This document shows positions 21,888-32,788 of a DNA stretch of 64,000 nt, in pieces; position 1 is the first letter of the stretch, and each line of letters begins with the position of its first letter. The notes below the pieces were generated by a model. The model saw only the letters and a program-made list of their open reading frames with translations, ran no database searches and was not told where the DNA came from. Both the position numbers and the translations under genes were made by a program. This DNA comes from Bufo bufo (taxonomy: Eukaryota > Chordata > Amphibia > Anura > Bufonidae), in the NCBI RefSeq assembly GCF_905171765.1, contig NC_053390.1, positions 138,479,468 through 138,543,467 of the forward strand, written 5' to 3'.

Positions 21888-22303
21888 TGACGGTGGTATT
21901 GGTTATCGGCCGTCCGACCCCTAGCCCTTCCCCATTCTTTACCCTCCAATCCCCGTATCCTACCTCCACCCATACCTCATCACTAACCTGCCCCAAAATG
22001 ACACATGGACACCGGGCTTGGAATAAATCGGCCACAGCAGCCATCTTTTATTAACATATAAACATAACATATAATAAATAACAATTCTCCCCCCCCCCCC
22101 CGAGGGGAGGTCCTTGAAGCCCCCAAACAACTGCAAATACCCCACTGGGTGAGCCATCTTGCCTCCAGCCGCTGCCCTCCAGCTCAGAAGCACCACTGAA
22201 TGGCCCCTTTTAAATCCGTCACCACTGGGAGTCCAGCCCCAACCATGGAACCCTCCCAGAATCCTCCTCTGTGAATCTGACCAACTTCAAGGACCTCCCC
22301 CCG
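21888..22303 (-). repeat. Ngaro-1 split repeat B2
   Basis: Begins tgacggtggtattggttatcgg and matches 22623-23041 (B1) with few differences. It contains a run of C followed by gaggggaggtcc. Confidence 0.9.
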
Positions 22304-22394
22304 CCACAGCCACCGTGACACCTAAACAACCCCACCTACCCCCTTACCCCCTAAACCTCAACCCCCAAACCCCTAAATAAAGGGAGGGTGGGTG

Positions 22395-22621
22395 GGAGCT
22401 CTTTTCCAGGATCCCACAAAATGGTCCCCGATCTTCTCTCAGCTTCCCTATTTAACCCCTTAACCACACCCCTACACTTAAACCACCCAATCCCCCACTT
22501 TTACCAATTCCTCCTCCCATCCCCTCTAAACTCCACCTAACCTACTAACTGGGGTCTCCCTAAACCAAACCCCCGTCATGATGCCCTCCCCTAAGGCTAC
22601 GCCCCTCAGTCCGGCCATAAC
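22395..22621 (-). repeat. Ngaro-1 split repeat A2
   Basis: Matches 27835-28062 (A1); both run from agctcttttccaggatccc to ccggccataact. Confidence 0.9.
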
Positions 22622-22622
22622 T

Positions 22623-23041
22623 TGACGGTGGTATTGGTTATCGGCTGTCCGACCCCTAGCCCTTCCCCATTCTTTACCCTCCAATCCCCGTATCCTACCT
22701 CCACCTATACCTCATCTCTAACCTGCCCTAAAATGACACACGGACACTGGGCTTGGAATATATCGGCCACAGCAGCCGTCTTTTATTAACATATAAACAT
22801 AACATATAATAAATAACAATTTTCACCCCCCCCCCCGAGGGGAGGTCCTTGAAGCCCCCAAACAACTGCAAATACCCCACTGGGTAAGCCATCTTGCCTC
22901 CAGCCATTGCCCTCCAGCTCAGAAGCACCACTGAATGGCCCCTTTTAAATCCGTCACCACTGGGAGTCCAGCCCCAACCATGGAGCCCTCCCAGCATCCT
23001 CCTCTGTGAATCTGACCAACTTCAAGGACCTCCCCCCGCCA
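22623..23041 (-). repeat. Ngaro-1 split repeat B1
   Basis: Copy of B2, directly following A2 and adjoining the hydrolase ORF. Confidence 0.9.
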
Positions 23042-23064
23042 CCCGACGCGCAGACTTGACCGCC

Positions 23065-23660
23065 TTAAGTCTGCGCGTTCCTCCACAAATGCAAGGCTAC
23101 TTCAATCCCCTCCTGGATTGCTAAGCTCCACATGTCCAGGCCAACCGCATTTAAATGCACACTGTCCGCCCGCCAAAACCCCCCTACACCCTTCTCAAGC
23201 TCCATATGCCTCACTGCCACCGCCCCATTCCTGGCCATGAACCGGCCCATTGCCCTGTTCACCTTAATACGGGCCCTGTTCACACCCACCACTGAACGTG
23301 CATCCCTCCACACCATCCTAGGAACTATATCGGACCAGACCATCACCATCCGCGGGAACAAAGCCCATATCCGCAGCAAATCAAATTTAATACCCTGCAA
23401 CAACTCGCGGAACGGCCGCGCCACCAGGTCATTACCGCCCACATGCAGAACCAACACTTCGGGTGCCCTATCCTGCCTCACAAACCTGTGAATCTCCGGC
23501 AACACCCCCGCCCAAACCATACCTCTCCGCCCTAGCCATCTCACCACCTCCACGGACCTCGAGAACCCCAGCTGCTGACCATCCGGCCGAACCGCTGCCC
23601 GGACAGCCCCCCAAAAGACTTAAGAATGTCCGAGGATCCAAACTAGGGCCGGCACTGCAT
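23065..23660 (-). pseudogene. Ngaro-1 SGNH-type hydrolase
   Basis: SGNH/GDSL-like esterase. Minus-strand motifs: a block I equivalent WILGHS (about 23630) followed at once by a TAA stop where Tyr is expected, then VFWGAVRAA, RRGMVW, block III HVGGNDL (about 23440) and block V DSVHLNAVG (about 23150) with the Asp-x-x-His pair. The nucleophile Ser (of GHS), Asn (of GGND) and His (of DSVHL) are all present. Just upstream, at 23657-23680, a pyrimidine-rich run ending in CAG resembles a 3' splice site, so the ORF may be reached by splicing from the recombinase ORF. The substrate in Ngaro elements is not known to me. Confidence 0.8.
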
Positions 23661-23748
23661 CTGCAACGAAAAACAAAACCCAAGAACAAACAGTAATGAC
23701 ATTGCATATACTCCGTCTTCCTACACTTCCCCCCCCCCGGCCGTTCCC

Positions 23749-24714
23749 CTATAAACTGTGCAATCGAATGTACGATCTAAACCGCATAGATTCCCACCGC
23801 CCAATCCTTTTTATAATCTCGTCGCCCAACCCCCACTTTGCTGCTTCCGTTGCTGCCCCAATTCTAAAAGAATGACTCGAGTACCCGTCAGGCCCCAAAC
23901 CCAACCGAACCAGACATTTCGAAAAGACCGCCGCAAACTGAAAACGCGACAAAAAGGAATCATCCCCATGCACTAACAACGGCAACATCCCGCTCCTCCT
24001 GCCTCCCCAGTAGTCCCGTAAACTCAGCACCGGGCACATGGCGCAATCCGGGACACCAAACAACTCTACTCTCCGCCCCCGTCCTTCTGCATCCGTCTTA
24101 GACCGGTGAATAACGAACTCCAGCCTGTCTTGGAATAGCTCCACATCCGCCCTCTGTAACCCCCCAGCCTTACGCACTGACGGACTAACCAACTCCCCTA
24201 CCCGTAACGCCCCAAAAAACACCAATGAAAAGGCCAACCGGAACAACCGAACCTCCGAGGCGGAACTACACACCACCCCCAGCTGCTCCCCCAGTTTCAA
24301 CAATAACCTGAAGGACACAGGTCTCCTGTTATCTCCCCCCGTACCCGCCCTGTGCCACCCCTTCAACTCCCGCATTACCAAAAATGACTTAGTCACATCC
24401 GGCCGCTGTCTACACTTAAACCCGAACGCCAATCCGGCCATGCAACTATTCATCTTTGCCACGGACCAGCCTTCCTCTCTACAGTGACCCACAAACAACA
24501 GCATCGGGACCTCTAGCTCCCCCTCCCCAACCCCCAACTTACTGCACCAATCCTCCCAGTACTGCCACGATTTCAGATACAACTCCCACGTCCTAGGCGC
24601 CAGCGATGCCTGAATGAGACTTTCTACCGTTCTTCCAGTACCTCCCATAGACAACTTGGGCATTCCCTCCCAAACTCCTCCGCGCCTGGAGCCAACTGCC
24701 GGAAACGGTCCCAC
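23749..24714 (-). CDS. Ngaro-1 tyrosine recombinase
   Basis: 321 residues, open throughout. It would join the circular cDNA to the target in place of a DDE integrase. Visible signature: the first catalytic Arg in FFGALRVGELV, SHSFRIGAATEAA with the H-x-x-R pair, KRIGRW, and the Tyr nucleophile in FRSYIR near the C-terminus. It overlaps the end of the RNase H ORF by 91 bp in another frame, as in other Ngaro elements. The ORF is intact although the rest of the element is not. Confidence 0.88.
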   Translation of the reverse strand: MGPFPAVGSRRGGVWEGMPKLSMGGTGRTVESLIQASLAPRTWELYLKSWQYWEDWCSKLGVGEGELEVPMLLFVGHCREEGWSVAKMNSCMAGLAFGFKCRQRPDVTKSFLVMRELKGWHRAGTGGDNRRPVSFRLLLKLGEQLGVVCSSASEVRLFRLAFSLVFFGALRVGELVSPSVRKAGGLQRADVELFQDRLEFVIHRSKTDAEGRGRRVELFGVPDCAMCPVLSLRDYWGGRRSGMLPLLVHGDDSFLSRFQFAAVFSKCLVRLGLGPDGYSSHSFRIGAATEAAKWGLGDEIIKRIGRWESMRFRSYIRLHSL

Positions 24715-26133
24715 TGCGAACGAGAAAGAGCGTCAGCTATGCCATTATCCACTCCAGGCACATGAACCGCCACCACCCACGCATTGATCAACAGACACTC
24801 CAACACCAACCGTTGCAACAACCGCACCACCAACCCTGACGAAGCTGACAACCCATTTATCGCCTGCACCACCCCCAAGTTATCACAGTGAAACCGTACC
24901 TTTCTATCCCGGAACACTTCCCCCCACAACACCACCGCCGCCACAATGGGAAACAGTTCCAACAAAGCCACGTTCTTCACCCAACCTCTTTCCACCCAGC
25001 TGTCAGGCCACCGACCCGCACACCACTGCCCCCGGCAATAGACCCCAAAGCCCTCGCTCCCCGCTGCATCCGAAAACAACTCAAAATCAAACAAATTCAC
25101 CACATCACCCATAAATAGAGAGCGACCGTTATAACGTTCCAAAAAGGAACCCCACACCCTCAAGTCCGCTCTCAACTCCTTCCCTAGTGATGTGGTGAGA
25201 CCACCCCCGCCGTCGCCATAGCCAGCCTCCTACAGAACACCCTCCCCATAGGCATAATCCGGCACGCAAAATTGAGTTTACCGAGCAGCGACTGAAGCTC
25301 CCGCAACTGCAGTTTTTTCAAACGACACGCCCTCGCAACCTCCCCCTTCAAATCCCCTAACTTATCTAAGGGCAACCTACACTCCATCCTATCCGTGTCA
25401 ATCACTATCCCTAAAAAACTCAACTCCGTGACCGGCCCAACCGTCTTATTCGTGGCCAACGGGACCCCAAAAACCCCAAACAACGACTGTAAGGTATGCA
25501 ACAACAAGGCACACACCCTAGAACCCGACGGACCAATACATAGGAAATCGTCCAGGTAATGAATGATGGACTCACAACCCGACGAATCCGCCACCGCTCA
25601 TTCTAAAAATGAGCTAAACGCCTCAAAATACACGCAGGACAGAAAACAGCCCATAGGCAGACACCTATCCACAAAAAACTCCCCCCCAAAAAATACCCCA
25701 ACAAGTGTAAACAATCCGGGTGAATCGGCAGCAACCTGAACACAGCCTCGATGTCAGTCTTTGCTAACAGCGCCCCCCTCCCAAACTTCTTAACCCACTG
25801 CACTGCCGCATCAAATGAGGTATAAACCACCGAGCATAAGGCGGGGTCTATACCGTCATTGACCGACGAGCCCTTCGGAAAAGACAGATGATGAACAAGC
25901 CGAAACTTATTCATCTCCTTCTTCGGAACCACCCCCAACGGTGACACCCGTAAATTCGGAAATGGTGGGGCCGAAAAGGGGCCCGCCATCCTGCCTAGAC
26001 TGACCTCTTTGCCAAGTTTCTCAGCCACCACATCCGGATGCTCCAACGCCGACCTCAAATTTTTTCTAACCAACACCGCTTCACACTGAACAAACGGGAT
26101 CCGAAACCCAACTGAAAAACCTTCCCGCAACAA
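24624..26133 (-). pseudogene. Ngaro-1 reverse transcriptase and RNase H
   Basis: In protein order: SPLGVVPKKEMNKFRLVHHLSFP, LLAKTDIEAVFRLLPIHP (catalytic Asp region), then a frameshift in the C-run near 25683 and an in-frame TGA near 25605, followed by IHYLDDFLCIG with catalytic YLDD, LSFLGIVIDTD, LQSLLGKLNFACR (RT thumb), and RNase H: LFSDAAGSEGFGVY (first Asp), FHCDNLGVVQAI and PGVDNGIADALSRSQ. The two defects make it nonfunctional. The RT is of the DIRS/Ngaro type, close in motif to that of Ngaro-2. Confidence 0.88.
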
Positions 26134-26145
26134 ACTGCCGCCTCC

Positions 26146-27807
26146 CTATCCGGATATCTGTCTAGAAACGGGCCCATCCTTTCCAGACGTACCGGCGTCT
26201 CCCCCTTTGCTATTGAAATCCCCCCCTCTGTCTGTTGCCCCTAAAGCACCGCTCTGCACCGTGTGAACCTCCGCACACCGAGCACTTGTGTTTAAATTTA
26301 CACTTTGCTCCGAATTTACATGTTCCGTCATTAAATGCGAAACAAAGCCCCTTTGCTGAAGCTGACGCAACATTGGGCTGCCCACCGCCTCCTGCACCCC
26401 CCCGAAAGGACTGGCCCTGTCTCACCGGCGCGGTAACCTTCAACCACAAAGCTATATCCTTGTGATCCCACTTAATTTCGGGCCGCACTGCCTTCCGCTG
26501 CCGGAACTGTTCGTCATACCACAGCCACGCTATCCCCCCATACACCCTGTACGCCTCCCCAACTGCATCCAAATAACAAAACAACGCCGAACAGCACTCC
26601 GGCTCCTTCTCCCCAATCACGCTCGCTAATATCGCGAACGCCTGCAGCCAGTTTGCAAACGCCGCGGTATCAGGCGGTACCTTTGCTTCTTTTCCTCCTC
26701 CTTCTTACCCTCATCTCGTCTCCCCCTATCCAGGTTCAATTTGTCTAAAGGAAGCAAAGAAAAAATCTCTACATACTCCCCCCTCCAAATCTTTTCCTTC
26801 ACCTCCTGTCTCAAATGTGCCCCCAATGGGCCCTCAAAGCAGACATATACCTCCCCCCTTGCCCTATCGTCCATCCGAACCGTCTCCTCCTCAACCGCGC
26901 CCCCCGCCTGCGTCTGCACCGATGCCACCGCAGACCCCACACCCGAACCGGCCCCCCCAACCGCACTCGCTCCCCCAGAGGGCCTGGACACCCCCCACGC
27001 AGACGCCCCCCCCCATATCCCATCCCGCAAGAAAACCTGCCAGCCCCCCTAACAATTGCCCTAAACCCCTGCTAACATCTACTGGGGACCCTCCAACACC
27101 CCCAGCCCCCCCAAAAAAACTGCGCTAACGTTTCCCCAAGAGGCCTCACCTGGCTGCCTGGGTGCTGTGTCCCCACCAGCCGTAGATCCTGACTCGAGCT
27201 GATCACTCCTCCGCGTCGCCGCCTCATCTTCTAGTCCCCTAGCCAGGCCCAGACGTTAGGACATCCATCTTCCCGGGCTGCAAGAGAGTGGGCGGAGCAT
27301 CCTCTTCCTTGTACTGCGACCACCGAAGACAGGGGCCTGCCGCCGGACACCATTGCGACTGCAGCAGCCCCGTTCCTCCCTGGGGGGTCTCAGCCTCCGA
27401 ACCTGGGCTGAAGACCCCCGCACCTGGTCCCTCTCCCACGCCGTCCGTCATAGAAGAACGAGGTGACTGTGCCCGGCCACCTCGCAGGCTCCGCCTACTA
27501 GCCGGATTCCTCCCATGCCGGGGAGTACTGGAGGAAGCGTTCCCCGCCGACCCCCGGCGTGGAGGGTCCCTTGAGGGGCTCCGTTTGCATCGCTGAGCCT
27601 TGGCAGGGGGCTGAGCCGATTGAGAAGCCGGCGGGCTGTAGCGCGCCGGCGGCCTGGCCTGCCACGGCCGGTTTACACTGACTGAGGCCCAGCCGGAGCC
27701 TCAGCCGCCCCCTGGAGCTTCTTCTGCACCTGCGCCTGGATCCAGTCGGTGCCGCAGACCTCCGCTGCTGCCCTCAAACGAGCGATGGTCTCCTCCAGCT
27801 GTTCCAT
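26146..27807 (-). pseudogene. Ngaro-1 gag-like ORF1
   Basis: A minus-strand ATG at 27807 opens MEQLEETIARLRAAAEVC, a likely N-terminal coiled coil. Farther on are a Gly/Ala-rich linker, IWRGEYVEIFSLLPLDKLN (about 26770), and, after a frame change near 26680, FAILASVIGEKEPECC..WLWYDEQFRQR and a cysteine-histidine cluster C-x4-C-x4-C-x3-H-x-C-x2-C (26330-26240) ending RCFR. Zinc-knuckle-like ends and the position before the RT fit a nucleocapsid-like role. Frames are broken. Confidence 0.7.
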
Positions 27808-27834
27808 GACGATACCAGCTCACAGTAACAGGTA

Positions 27835-28062
27835 CCAGCTCTTTTCCAGGATCCCACAAAATGGGCCCCGATCTTCTCTCAGCCTCCCTATTTAACCCCT
27901 TAACCACACCCCTACGCCTAAACCACCCAATCCCCCACTTTTACCAATTCCTCCTCCCATCCCCTCTAAACTCCACCTAACCTACTAACTGTGGTCTCCC
28001 TAAACCAAACCCCCGTCATGATGCCCTCCCCTAAGGCTACGCCCCTCAGTCCGGCCATAACT
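27835..28062 (-). repeat. Ngaro-1 split repeat A1 (5' end)
   Basis: 5' terminal repeat on the minus strand; matches A2 at 22395-22621. Confidence 0.9.
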
Positions 28063-28731
28063 AGTCCAGCATAATGCCTCTTTCACACAGTCAGTGTTTG
28101 GTCAGTGATTTCCATCAGTGATTGTGAGCCCAAACCAGGTACAGCTCTAAACACAGAACAGGTGCAGATCTTTCCCTTATACCTTATGTCTGTGTAGCCT
28201 CCACTTCTGGTTTTGGTTCACAGTGGAAGTGATGGAAGACACTAATGTGTTATAAAATGCTATAAAAGGAATGGATTGGTCACTCTTATATGGAAATACA
28301 GGATTTTTTATTTGGTATACATATTAAAATAGATAAAAATAAAAATAAAGGAATGATAAAATGTACAGTCGTGGCCCAAAGTTTTGAGAATTACATAAAT
28401 ATTGGAAATTGGAAAATTTGCTGCTTAAGTTTTTATAATAGCAATTTGCATATACTCCAGAATGTTATGAAGAGGGATCAGATGAATTGCATAGTCCTTC
28501 TTTGCCATGAAAATTAACTTAATCCCAAAAAAAACTTTCCACTGCATTTCATTGCTGTCATTAAAGGACCTGCTGAGATCATTTCAGTAATCGTCTTGTT
28601 AACTCAGGTGAGATGGTGACGAGCACAAGGCTGGAGATCATTATGTCAGGCTGATTGGGTTAAAATGGCAGACTTGACATGTTAAAAGGAGGGTGATGCT
28701 TGAAATCATTGTTCTTCCATTGTTAACCATG

Positions 28732-29741
28732 GTGACCTGCAAAGAAACGCGTGCAGCCATCATTGCATTGCATAGAAATGGCTTCACAGGCAAGGATATT
28801 GTGGCTACTAAGATTGCACCTCAATCAACAATTTATAGGATCATCAAGAACTTTAAGGAAAGAGGTTCAATTCTTGTTAAGAAGGCCTCAGGGCGTCCAA
28901 GAAAGTCCAGCAAGCGCCAGGATCATCTCCTAAAGAGGATTCAGCTGCGGGATCGGAGTGCCACCAGTGCAGAGCTTGCTCAGGTATGGCAGCAGGCAGG
29001 TGTGAGCGCATCTGCACGCACAGTGAGGCGAAGACTTTTAGACGATGGCCCGGTGTCCAGAAGGGCAGCAAAGAATCCACTTCTCTCCAAAAAAACATCA
29101 GGGACAGATTGATCTTCTGCAGAAAGTATGGTGAATGGACTGCTGAGGACTGGGGCAAAGTCATATTCTCCGATGAAGCCTCTTTCTGATTGTTTGGGGC
29201 ATCTGGAAAAAGGCTTGTCCGGAGAAGAAAAGGTGAGCGCTACCATCAGTCCTGTGTCATGCCAACAGTAAAGCATCCTGAGACCATTCATGTGTGGGGT
29301 TGCTTCTCATCCAAGGGAGCTGGCTCGCTCACAATTTTGACCAAAAACACAGCCAAATATAAAGAATAGTACCATAACACCCTCCAACAGCAACTTCTTC
29401 CAACAATCCAACAACAGTTTGGTGAAGAACAATGCATTTTCCAGCACAATGGAGCACCGTGCCATAAGGCAAAAGTGATAACTAAGTGGCTCGGGGACCA
29501 AAACTTTGACATTTTAGGTCCATGGCCTGGAAACTCCCAAGATCTTAATCCCATTGAGAACTTGTCAATCCTCAAGAGGCGTGTGGACAAACAAAAACCC
29601 ACTAATTCTGACAAACTCCAAGAAGTGATTATGAAAGAATGGGTTGCTATCAGTCAGGAATTGGCCCAGAATTTGATTGAGAGCATGCCCAGTCGAATTG
29701 CAGAGGTCCTGAAAAAGAAGGGCCAACACTGCAAATACTGA
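28732..29741 (+). pseudogene. Tc1-A transposase
   Basis: Tc1-type DDE transposase of about 335 codons. N-terminal paired HTH: TRAAIIALHRNGFTGKDIV and SGRPRKSSKRQDHLLKRI. Catalytic part: EDWGKVIFSDEASF with the first Asp, then a TGA at 29188-29190, HVWGCFSSKGAG, a TAG at 29368-29370, IFQHNGAPCHKAK with the second Asp position occupied by His-Asn, and SQDLNPIENL with the Glu; it ends KKKGQHCKY. A frameshift lies near 29085. The second catalytic position normally reads QDN or QHD, so QHN may be a further lesion. Clearly nonfunctional. Confidence 0.9.
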
Positions 29742-29855
29742 CTCTTTGCATAAATGTCATGTAATTGTCGATAAAAGCCTTTGAAACGTATGAAGTGCGT
29801 GTAATTATATTTCACTACATCACAGAAACAACTGAAACAAAGATCTAAAAGCAGT

Positions 29856-29951
29856 TTGTGTTCGAGGCCACGGTCCGTAGGATAGACGAAGGGGACCCTA
29901 ACAGTGGCTGATGTGTGCCTGGAGCCACGTTACGCGGGTAGGCCTGAAAGA
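29856..29951 (-). repeat. Ngaro-2 split repeat B2
   Basis: Runs tgtgttcgaggccacggtcc to aaagagggc; repeated at 30119-30217. Confidence 0.92.
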
Positions 29952-30014
29952 GGGCCCACCCTAGGTAGAGTGAGAAAGGGGACAGAAAAGAAAAAGGGGG
30001 GGACAAGGGTGGGA

Positions 30015-30118
30015 CGTACGAATGCGGCATGCGTGGCGGAGAGGACCCAGGAGTGGGGGGTTTAAGAGGAGTGACCTGGCCCCGCCCACAAATACAGGCT
30101 GCATGCAGCCTTAACTAC
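30015..30118 (-). repeat. Ngaro-2 split repeat A2
   Basis: Matches 35961-36066 from cgtacgaatgcggcatgcg to gcagccttaactact with no difference noticed. Confidence 0.92.
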
Positions 30119-30217
30119 TTGTGTTCGAGGCCACGGTCCGTAGGATAGACGAAGGGGACCCTAACAGTGGCTGATGTGTGCCTGGAGCCACGTTACGCGG
30201 GTAGGCCTAAAAGAGGG
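30119..30217 (-). repeat. Ngaro-2 split repeat B1
   Basis: Copy of B2, next to A2 and just after the recombinase ORF. Confidence 0.92.
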
Positions 30218-30260
30218 CAAAAAACACTGAGTAGGGAAAAGCAATGACATTTAATATACA

Positions 30261-31262
30261 TTACAAAACCAATGCACGGAAGACTTCCCGGGTCTCTGAT
30301 TGCGGATCCGGAATATACCGGGAAAAGCAGGCAGATCTCCACCTACCCATGTGATGTATGACGTGCGGAGGTGTCCTGTGTTTGGAGGCTGCAGATGCCG
30401 CTCCGATGCGGAATGAATGCCCGGTTATCGTTTTGGGGTCCACCCCCAACCTTGCGACCAGGGATCTGATGTGGGATACAAATTGCCGTGTGGAAAGAGG
30501 CTTCCCTTGGAATGGAAGTAACGGTGATTCAGGGTCCGGAGGCACTATGGTGTTTAGGAAGTGTCGTAGCACGAGAACCGGACACCATTCGTTCTTTGAC
30601 TCAAAGAAGCGAATCTGTACAGGAGGACCGGTCTGAGACGTCTTCGTGGAAGGAAGGCTTAAGACAAAGTGATCCCGGTTCCAGGATAGTTGTTCCCTCT
30701 TTAGGAAGGTCGCCCTTGGGGAAGTGACAGAGAACTCTCCAGGGCGTAGGAAGCCGTAAAAGCTCAAATACATTGCCACCTTGATAACCAGACTAATGGA
30801 AGGGCCAAAAGGATTACCATCTAGGATTGCAGACAGCTGCCTAAAAAGTTCACCGGAGACCGGCCGTCGGGAAGGGGCCGTATCCCTACTACTCTTTTCC
30901 ATGCCCCTGAGCGTGGCTTTGACGGCCTGAGACACGAACACAGAGCGATACTCTGGATCTTGTAACACCAAGAAATGCTGCACCCCGGCAAGGTATAAAC
31001 GGATGGTGCTGGGTGCCAATTTAAGGACGACATGACAATAGGCCATAAAGGCCATGATGTAGGGAGTGAAAGCTGTATCCCGTTGGGGATGATCCGTGGT
31101 GAACTTTGAAAACAGCTTCCAACCGGTGTGGTAATTGCGGGCCGTGTTGATAGAAAGGGAACGGTGCATGAAGTCCTTGGCCGTAGCCAGCAGGGACCTT
31201 AATCCAACATTAGGCTGCTGAAACTGGGAATCCGTGCCCCGGTCTGGTCGGCTTCTGGACAT
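30261..31262 (-). CDS. Ngaro-2 tyrosine recombinase
   Basis: 333 residues, intact. Catalytic signature: Arg173 in GFLRPGE, His282 and Arg285 in GHSFRIGAA, HMGRW at 304-308 and the Tyr nucleophile at 316 (SRYI). The N-terminal core-binding domain (about 20-125) includes TARNYHTGWKLF and APSTIRLYLAGV, typical of phage-type integrases. It overlaps the RT ORF by 64 bp in another frame. It would integrate circular cDNA of the element by strand exchange without target duplication. Confidence 0.92.
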   Translation of the reverse strand: MSRSRPDRGTDSQFQQPNVGLRSLLATAKDFMHRSLSINTARNYHTGWKLFSKFTTDHPQRDTAFTPYIMAFMAYCHVVLKLAPSTIRLYLAGVQHFLVLQDPEYRSVFVSQAVKATLRGMEKSSRDTAPSRRPVSGELFRQLSAILDGNPFGPSISLVIKVAMYLSFYGFLRPGEFSVTSPRATFLKREQLSWNRDHFVLSLPSTKTSQTGPPVQIRFFESKNEWCPVLVLRHFLNTIVPPDPESPLLPFQGKPLSTRQFVSHIRSLVARLGVDPKTITGHSFRIGAASAASKHRTPPHVIHHMGRWRSACFSRYIPDPQSETREVFRALVL

Positions 31263-32764
31263 TCCTGAAAAAACGTGAGAAAATTGAACCGAGATAAAGC
31301 ATCGGCCGCAGTGTTGCTAGCACCTGAGATATGGGAGCATGAAAAATGGAAGTTGTTAATCATAGATAGCCAGACCAGTTTACGCAGGAGGGACATGATT
31401 TTTGCCGACTTAGCCCGACCCTTGGTGATGATGTCCACTAAGTCTTGACTGTCAGAAATAAACATAACACTGGAATTGGCCCAAAGGTGACCCCAGACTG
31501 TGGCAGCTGCCACAATGGGATAAAATTCCAGAAATGGAGAAGAACTAAGTGCCTGAGGATCAGTACTGATCTGAGGAGGCCAAGGACCCGCCAACCAGTG
31601 GGACCCGAATATTGCTGCGAACCCCCGGGAAGCTGCGGCATCAGAGAACACCCTAGCTGAAGATTGAGTCCAGGAAGGGACGAACAGACTGACCCCGTTC
31701 CATACTGAAAGGAAATCGTTCCACATACGCAAGTCTGCCATGGCTGCCCTGTCTAAGCGGACAATGCTGTCAGGCTCGGGGGCTGCTGGGAGGAGTGAGA
31801 GCAGACGTGAAATGAAGGCCCTACCCTGGGGCATCACCCTTAAGGCGAAATTTAATCTACCCAGAATGGACTGTAATTCTACCTTGGTCAACTGGGAAGA
31901 TGCTAGAGCCCCGGAAACAGCTTCACGGATTTGTGCCAACTTGTCCTCTGGTAACCTGGCTTCCATCCTATCAGAATCCAGGATAATGCCCAGGAAGGTG
32001 ATGGAGGTGTGAGGACCAGAGGTCTTGCCCTGTGAAATGGGAATGTTTAAGGAGGAGAAAAGCTCCAGGAGGGAGCGAAGACCTGATGGTTGACACTGTG
32101 GCTGTTCAATGAGGAGAAAGTCGTCCAAGTAGTGGATGACCGCTGGAGTACTGCCGTGTTGGGTCAGAATCCAGTGTAAAGCCTGAGCCAACTGGTCGAA
32201 CAACCAGGGGCTGCTCTTAGAGCCGAAGGTCAACCGATTAGCAAAATAAAACCTGTTCTCCCATTGAATGCCATAGAATTGCCATAAATGTGGAGCGATT
32301 GGAAGTAATTTGAATGCGTCTGCGATGTCAGTTTTAGACAACCAGGCGCCCTTCCCAGCCCTGAGGATGAGAGCAATGGCCTCGTCAATGGACGCATATC
32401 TCATGGCAAACTCTTCAGATGGAATTAATGAATTAATGCTGGGAATGACGGAATCATGAGGGGCTGAGAGGTCGTAAATTAAGCGTTTTTTATTAGAATC
32501 CTTCTTTGACACAACTCCTATAGGGCTGATCCGCCACCGAGAAAAAGGAATCAGGTTGAATGGGCCCAAGAGGAACCCCTTCTCAACCTCCGAGTTCAGG
32601 AGCTCCTGAACAGCGGCAGGATCCGACCTGGCCGACTGAAGATTGTCGCACACCCAGTTAGCGTGGGGGAGCGCCACCATCCCCGTGTCAAAGCCGAAAC
32701 AGAGGCCGGAAATCAAGGAGTCCACAAATCCCGGGGCCGGATGATCCCGCAACAGAACAGCCAA
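31199..32764 (-). CDS. Ngaro-2 reverse transcriptase-RNase H
   Basis: 521 residues, intact. RT: WRISPIGVVSKKD (77-89), RLIYDLSAP (94-102), LSKTDIADAFKLLPI (142-156) with the first catalytic Asp, GSKSSPWLFDQL (181-192), YLDD (212-215), and LGRLNFALRVMPQGR in the thumb. RNase H begins near residue 365 (VFSDAAASRGFAAIF), continues FISDSQDLVDII and ends SGASNTAADALSRF. The ATG at 32764 lies 24 bp beyond the gag stop, so reinitiation or frameshifting would be needed. Confidence 0.9.
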   Translation of the reverse strand: MAVLLRDHPAPGFVDSLISGLCFGFDTGMVALPHANWVCDNLQSARSDPAAVQELLNSEVEKGFLLGPFNLIPFSRWRISPIGVVSKKDSNKKRLIYDLSAPHDSVIPSINSLIPSEEFAMRYASIDEAIALILRAGKGAWLSKTDIADAFKLLPIAPHLWQFYGIQWENRFYFANRLTFGSKSSPWLFDQLAQALHWILTQHGSTPAVIHYLDDFLLIEQPQCQPSGLRSLLELFSSLNIPISQGKTSGPHTSITFLGIILDSDRMEARLPEDKLAQIREAVSGALASSQLTKVELQSILGRLNFALRVMPQGRAFISRLLSLLPAAPEPDSIVRLDRAAMADLRMWNDFLSVWNGVSLFVPSWTQSSARVFSDAAASRGFAAIFGSHWLAGPWPPQISTDPQALSSSPFLEFYPIVAAATVWGHLWANSSVMFISDSQDLVDIITKGRAKSAKIMSLLRKLVWLSMINNFHFSCSHISGASNTAADALSRFNFLTFFQECPEADQTGARIPSFSSLMLD

Positions 32765-32788
32765 AAGGTCGATATTGCAGTCGGCTAG

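Larger units (their letters stand above)
21886..28062 (-). mobile_element. Ngaro-1: tyrosine-recombinase retrotransposon with hydrolase ORF
   Basis: Minus-strand order: A1 repeat, gag-like ORF, RT-RNase H, tyrosine recombinase, SGNH hydrolase, B1, A2, B2. This A1-ORFs-B1-A2-B2 pattern of split direct repeats, a recombinase in place of an integrase and an SGNH hydrolase ORF are known features of the Ngaro group of DIRS-order elements. Several stops and frameshifts show it is inactive. Confidence 0.88.
21700..28250. mobile_element. Unclassified repeat X, itself split by Ngaro-1
   Basis: The hAT-C frame is interrupted between catgttgct (21699) and aaatgctgcctcc (37412). The first interruption is 21700-21885 plus 28063-about 28250, roughly 375 bp once Ngaro-1 is removed. 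The right part contains agtcagtgtttggtcagtga and ccaaaccagg, a style of sequence common in dispersed amphibian repeats. I cannot name the family. Confidence 0.5.
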
